Of a stretch of DNA of 7,992 nt, positions 6,001 through 7,992 are shown piece after piece. The translations under genes were made by a program, and so were the position numbers. The notes below the pieces were generated by a model that did not search any database, had not been told where the DNA came from, and saw nothing but the letters and a program-made list of their open reading frames with translations. Origin of the DNA: Candidatus Omnitrophota bacterium (GTDB lineage: Bacteria > Omnitrophota > Omnitrophia > Omnitrophales > Aquincolibacteriaceae); assembly GCA_023246995.1 (NCBI GenBank), contig JAHFHI010000050.1, positions 1 to 7,992 on the forward strand. Reading direction: 5' to 3'. Numbering within the stretch: position 1 is the first letter of the stretch; each line of letters begins with the position of its first letter.

Positions 6001-7992
6001 AGTACTGCGGGGCTTCCATATAAGAACGGGTGGTTCGCTCAAGATCCTCCCAGCGCTGCAAAGAAGCGAGCGCGGTATCGAGCTCATAACTCGCCCTTTC
6101 GATTAATTCCGTTTCTGAAAACCATGTTTGCCCCGGGTCGCTATTAAGAAAATAGCCCATTAAATCAAGAGTCATTTGCAGAATATTTTCATGCATTTCA
6201 GGGGTTCGATCCTTCATGTTTGCATACTCCTGAAACGCAAACAGCACCGTATACCCGAAAAGGGGTTTTACGCCGGCTCTCTCAAGCTTTCCGGCCTGCC
6301 AGTGATTCCGAGCCGCGTTTAAAACCATCCTGGCAAGCTTTCCGGTCGAACCTTTTTCCGAGGCCATGACAATGGCTTCGGCATCCTTAAGGCGAAAGTT
6401 CGGGAGCACTTTGGCAATCTCCCGGACCATCCTCAGACCATCTTCCTTCGACGGCGGCTCCTGACTTTTACCCGGCTGCGTCCTGACTTCGGAGCGTTTT
6501 TTAGGGGCCTTCGCCGCTTGCGGGGGACCGTAGGGGGGAAGAGGTCTGATTTCAACGTGCGTCCCCCAGGCCGGAAGTTGGATTTCAAGCTCGCCTTCTC
6601 CGAGGCCCGCGGCCCGGAGGTCCAATTTTAAATTTACGGGGTGGGCGGTGTGATTAAAAACCGCGATGCCGGCCCGGCCTTCATGCTCGCGCGCAAACGC
6701 GAATATTTCGGGATTGGCATTATCCCGAATCGGAATTTCTCGCGGAAGTCCGCCCAGCCGGAAAACCGGATCGGCGGTTTTATTTAAGAGCTCACGGAAA
6801 AAATCTTTAAGGTCTTCGACATATTCTCCCTGCGGCGAAACGCTGGTCGGGATCCAGTCGGCGGAGGCAATGGGTTTGTTGTACCCCGCTTCCTGGCCCT
6901 CATGGACCATGGGCGAACCCGGTATGGTGGCAATCGCGGTCATGAGAAGCTTGGCCCAGGCCACGGTTTCGGCGTCGGCCTTGGGGCGGTTCAGCCGCTC
7001 TCTTAAAACTTCCAAGACCCGCTTCCGGGTATCGTGATCTTCCAGAAAATAAACCGAGTGGCGAAGAGAATCGAGGGTAACGCTCGTGTGCTTCCCCCGC
7101 GCGAAAATATAATCCTTAAAATTGAGCCAGCCCCCTTCTTTGCCCTCCACAATCCAGTCATAGACATATTTCGCATAAGTAAGATCCACACCGGCTTTCT
7201 GCCACTCGCCGTGCTGGCCGTGGTAAAGTTCGCCCAGGACTTTAAAATCCGGGTAGTGAATTTCGACAAAATCGATCAGCAGTTCGAAGAGCTGATGGCT
7301 GTTGAGATAGGAACGCCCGAACATGTCCACGCCGATGGCCCGAATTTCGCGGTTAAAGGCCTCGCCGGATTTGTGCGGAAACCACTTTTCGCGGTAGGTG
7401 TCATTGTGCACCGCCTGGAAAGAATCGGCGCGCACACCGCCGCCCTGCGTCAGATCGGCCAGAAAAAGAAGCCTCTCCAGAAGAAACTGCCAGACCTCGG
7501 GATTGGAAAGATCGAGCTGGGCCGTATCCGACCACGGGGTAGTGTCTTTGCCGTGCGCGACCCAGATGGTTTTGCCTTGCGGATACCCGGCCGCGGGACC
7601 GAGTCTGTATTCAAAATAAAAATCTTTTTCCTGCTCCGGAGGTTTGGTGTCGCGGTGAATGAACCACCCGGGATGCTCGCCGATCAGCGGGCTGTCTTTG
7701 GATAAATGATTGGGGATAAAATCCACGATCATGCGCAGCCCGGCCTGCTTGGCGCGGGTGACCAAGCGCCGAAACGCCTCTTCCCCGCCAAGCAACTGGC
7801 TCACGCTGTAGTCCGAAATGGAATAAGCCGAAGCCACGCGGCCCGGGGTGCCGTAGACCCCGCCCCAGTATTCATTGATTCTGCGCGATTCCGGGCTTTC
7901 CTCCCAGATTCCCATCATCCAAAGACTGTTGAAACCCATGGCTTTGATCTCATCGAGCATGGTGTCGGTGATTTGATCAAACGAGGTGATGC
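1..7992 (-). CDS. Giant multidomain protein, partial at both ends: GH13 glycosidase - helical solenoid - Upf1-like SF1 helicase
   Basis: A single frame is open across the whole window (complete codons 7990 to 2, 2,663 residues) with neither its start nor its stop inside. The order is: GH13 barrel (about 1-405), beta-sandwich (406-484), Pro/Lys-rich linker (485-516), alpha-helical TPR-like solenoid (517-1940), charged segment (1941-1962), helicase beta-barrel region (1963-2140) and helicase core (2141-2663, continuing beyond the window). Motifs typical of two unrelated enzyme families lie in the same frame, and that frame stays open between them, so this is one uninterrupted gene rather than two neighbours. 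No signal peptide can be judged because the N-terminus is missing, and no membrane helix is visible, so a cytosolic location is only a guess. The frame is certain; the domain calls at both ends are strong; the biological role is unknown. The protein may be cleaved after translation, but nothing in the sequence proves this. Confidence 0.95.
77..103 (-). other. Helicase motif V (TVDSSIGSE)
   Basis: Residues 2630-2638. The family pattern is T-V-D-S-x-Q-G-x-E; here the Gln position is Ile (I2635), while D2632, G2636 and E2638 are kept. This motif contacts nucleic acid and the ATP site. Confidence 0.88.
119..457 (-). other. Long insertion in the second RecA-like helicase domain
   Basis: Residues about 2512-2624, between VISPYAKQV and motif V. 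In Upf1-like helicases I know this gap is usually only a few tens of residues. Here it is about 110 residues, predicted helical and strongly basic in the middle (WRRLDRRDRRSRLEQIVGRF). It could be an extra nucleic-acid or partner contact. No known domain is recognised. Confidence 0.65.
977..994 (-). other. Helicase motif III (GDPKQL)
   Basis: Residues 2333-2338. The G-D-x-x-Q-L signature is intact and couples ATP hydrolysis to movement. The Pro that usually follows (Q-L-P) is replaced by Arg (R2339). Confidence 0.9.
1064..1081 (-). other. Walker B / helicase motif II (IEDEAS)
   Basis: Residues 2304-2309. D2306 and E2307 are the Mg-binding and catalytic acids. DEAS/DEAA/DEAG is the Upf1-like form of this box, and it is followed at normal spacing by motif III. 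Confidence 0.92.
1454..1480 (-). other. Walker A / helicase motif I (GPPGTGKTT)
   Basis: Residues 2171-2179, an exact SF1 Upf1-like P-loop. K2177 and T2178 would bind the ATP phosphates and Mg. The Q-motif Gln (Q2152) that reads adenine lies 19 residues upstream. Confidence 0.95.
1571..2104 (-). other. Helicase N-terminal beta-barrel-like region (Upf1-type accessory domain)
   Basis: Residues 1963-2140. Short beta strands are suggested by LEFTFNQKIEM, GFILRGF, GDTFRIKPV, IFRVTRVEGDKVFFDL and, later, PIRLVTTGN and LGLRIELPL. Helicases of the Upf1/IGHMBP2 group carry an OB/beta-barrel domain before the Q-motif, and the G-D-x-F/R...V-E-G-D-K-V-x-F pattern fits such a nucleic-acid-contacting barrel. 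A helical stretch (about 2034-2079) may correspond to the stalk. The assignment rests on position and pattern, not on a strict motif. Confidence 0.6.
2105..2170 (-). other. Highly charged helix preceding the helicase
   Basis: Residues 1941-1962 with a Glu/Arg/Lys run (EEKREERERRERK). It is likely a single exposed helix or a short coiled coil acting as a hinge between the solenoid and the helicase. The high density of alternating charges is unlike the surrounding sequence. Confidence 0.7.
2636..2674 (-). other. Glycine-rich linker containing a G8 homopolymer
   Basis: Residues 1773-1785 (GIIGGGAEGGEEK). The coding strand carries eight consecutive G (positions 2665-2658). It breaks the helical solenoid and is probably flexible. 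The reading frame is the same on both sides. Confidence 0.7.
2921..3154 (-). other. TPR-like helix pairs with similar turns
   Basis: Residues 1613-1690. Two similar turns occur about 50 residues apart, IYIAGGEYKTALEM and KSYEAADYPKTLEI. They look like degenerate copies of one helix pair separated by an extra charged helix. The similarity is short and may only reflect the TPR consensus. Confidence 0.5.
3572..3766 (-). other. TPR-like helix pairs
   Basis: Residues 1409-1473. Two units, around YLHLVEGEYDKVLQGA and YHSVLAHALSGNQAAALADL, show the TPR helix A - Gly turn - helix B layout. They directly follow the acidic break and start a new solenoid block. Confidence 0.6.
3767..3823 (-). other. 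Acidic low-complexity break in the solenoid
   Basis: Residues 1390-1408, Gly/Ala-rich then acidic (GAGATEDDEAD). It interrupts the helical pattern between two blocks and is probably an exposed loop. Confidence 0.6.
5351..5554 (-). other. TPR-like tandem helix pairs
   Basis: Residues 813-880. Two consecutive units fit the tetratricopeptide pattern: a first with AALEFYQGNFQRAAEHYKEL and a second with YDYASVLDLLGRKEEARIAY. Both show the Ala at helix A, the Gly or Leu-Gly turn, an Ala early in helix B and an aromatic residue near its end. This is the clearest TPR evidence in the solenoid. TPRs generally bind short peptides of partner proteins; the partner here is unknown. Confidence 0.75.
6443..6538 (-). 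other. Pro/Lys/Ser-rich interdomain linker
   Basis: Residues 485-516. The segment is rich in Pro, Lys, Gln and Ser with no hydrophobic pattern, as expected of a flexible hinge. It marks the junction between the carbohydrate enzyme and the helical part, and would be an exposed site if the chain is processed. No specific protease motif is recognisable. Confidence 0.8.
6539..6775 (-). other. C-terminal beta-sandwich of the GH13 module
   Basis: Residues 406-484. After the last barrel helix comes a short run of alternating strands (IFAFAREHEG, AGIAVFNHT, VNLKLDL, ELEIQLPAWG, HVEIRPL). This matches the small all-beta domain that closes most GH13 enzymes, in which the F-N-H/N-x-T turn and the final aromatic-Gly strand are common. 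The module therefore looks complete at its C-terminal side. Its boundary with the barrel is approximate. Confidence 0.75.
7031..7048 (-). other. GH13 region IV with D320 transition-state stabiliser
   Basis: Residues 315-320, FLEDHD. The H-D pair of strand 7 is present (H319, D320). The residue before the His is Asp where most family members have Asn (N-H-D), a mild deviation that could tune pH or substrate contacts. Confidence 0.88.
7229..7231 (-). other. GH13 region III general acid/base E254
   Basis: The codon for E254 in FKVLGELYHG. A hydrophobic strand ending in G-E-L/V is the normal setting of the strand 5 proton donor in GH13. Its spacing from D189 (65 residues) is plausible for the family. 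Confidence 0.85.
7421..7438 (-). other. GH13 conserved region II with catalytic nucleophile D189
   Basis: Residues 185-190, GVRADS. The R-x-D core of strand 4 is intact: R187 positions the nucleophile, and D189 would form the covalent glycosyl-enzyme intermediate. The usual K-H four residues later is absent; the following residues are SFQAVH, so the +1/+2 subsite residues differ from classical amylases. Confidence 0.9.
7706..7729 (-). other. GH13 conserved region I (IVDFIPNH)
   Basis: Residues 88-95. The D-x-x-x-N-H signature at the end of barrel strand 3 is intact (D90, N94, H95). In the family the Asp and His help shape subsite -1 and bind the structural metal or the sugar. It follows the usual helix that precedes this strand (residues 72-87). 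Confidence 0.9.

Larger units (their letters stand above)
2171..6442 (-). other. Long alpha-helical solenoid with scattered TPR-like repeats, no enzyme motif recognised
   Basis: Residues 517-1940, about 1,420 residues. Nearly all of it is amphipathic helix rich in Ala, Leu, Glu, Lys and Arg, with helix-turn-helix pairs of about 30-40 residues. Several pairs carry the TPR pattern of small residues and aromatic/Gly turns (for example 813-880, 1409-1473, 1613-1690). Other parts are too diverged to name and could be HEAT-like or unclassified. No catalytic, metal-binding or membrane motif is visible. Such solenoids normally act as scaffolds or protein-binding surfaces. Here it joins the glycosidase to the helicase, so a spacer, a scaffold or a partner-binding role is inferred. 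Low-complexity breaks at 1390-1408 and 1773-1785 suggest at least three helical blocks. Confidence 0.75.
6776..7992 (-). other. GH13 (alpha-amylase superfamily) catalytic TIM barrel, N-terminal edge cut by the window
   Basis: Residues 1 to about 405. The barrel begins in the window near its first helix (ITDTMLDEIKAMGFNSLWMM); about one strand is missing. Conserved region I is VDFIPNH (88-95), region II is GVRADS (185-190) with R187 and nucleophile D189, region III is LGELY with general acid E254, and region IV is FLEDHD (315-320) with D320. A late HEGQE (363-367) takes the place of the usual Y-x-G-x-E near strand 8. All three catalytic carboxylates are present, so the domain is probably active on alpha-glucosidic bonds by the retaining mechanism. 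The combination of WMMGIWEESP, the DFxPNH motif, AHGKDTTPWSDTAQLD, VRAD, EDHD and HEGQ recalls a group of bacterial GH13 proteins usually annotated only as alpha-amylase family. Hydrolysis versus transglycosylation, and the substrate, cannot be told from sequence. Confidence 0.93.

Noticed and set aside
6215..6231. AGGAG nine bases before an in-frame ATG (M592), a possible internal start after the GH13 module
   Set aside because: The Shine-Dalgarno match is short and falls inside a continuous helical region rather than at a domain edge. Chance occurrence is likely in a frame this long.
6284..6345. Direct repeat aagctttccgg (6284-6294 and 6335-6345)
   Set aside because: Only 11 bases, arising from two Gly-Lys-Leu codon triplets; no further similarity around the copies and no mobile element features.
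7034..7705. Plus-strand ORF of 223 codons
   Set aside because: It lies opposite the conserved GH13 catalytic motifs and shows no family signature of its own.
1..7992. tRNA, rRNA, CRISPR array, insertion sequence, promoter or intergenic space
   Set aside because: None seen. The window is fully covered by one coding frame, and I found no array of repeats, inverted repeat pair or transposase motif.

Overview
The window holds no gene boundary. One reading frame on the minus strand is open from end to end: 2,663 complete codons (positions 7990 down to 2) without a stop. Its start codon and its stop codon both lie outside the window. Residue numbers used here count from the first complete codon at 7990-7988. 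I translated the frame by hand and checked the motif positions against the sequence at many points; they agree from one end to the other, so I see no frameshift.

Three unlike parts are fused in this frame. Residues 1-484 are a GH13 (alpha-amylase superfamily) glycoside hydrolase: a TIM barrel with the three catalytic acids (D189, E254, D320) and a short C-terminal beta-sandwich. After a Pro/Lys-rich linker (485-516) comes about 1,420 residues of almost purely alpha-helical sequence with scattered TPR-like helix pairs and two low-complexity breaks. A highly charged segment (1941-1962) leads into a superfamily 1 helicase of the Upf1-like type (about 1963-2663). It has a Q-motif, Walker A, motif Ia, a DEAS Walker B, motif III, motif IV and motif V. 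The window ends just before motif VI is expected.

The composition is moderately GC-rich with bacterial-looking codon use, and there is no membrane segment or recognisable RNA gene. A bacterial ORF this long, with an unusual enzyme mixture and Ala/Glu/Lys-rich TPR-like helices, resembles the giant genes reported from Candidatus Omnitrophota and other uncultured bacteria. That placement is inference from style only; no marker gene is present.

How the parts work together is unknown. A carbohydrate-active enzyme and a nucleic-acid motor on one chain, joined by a long solenoid, is not an arrangement I recognise. It is the main reason to look further. The plus strand shows only antisense shadow frames.
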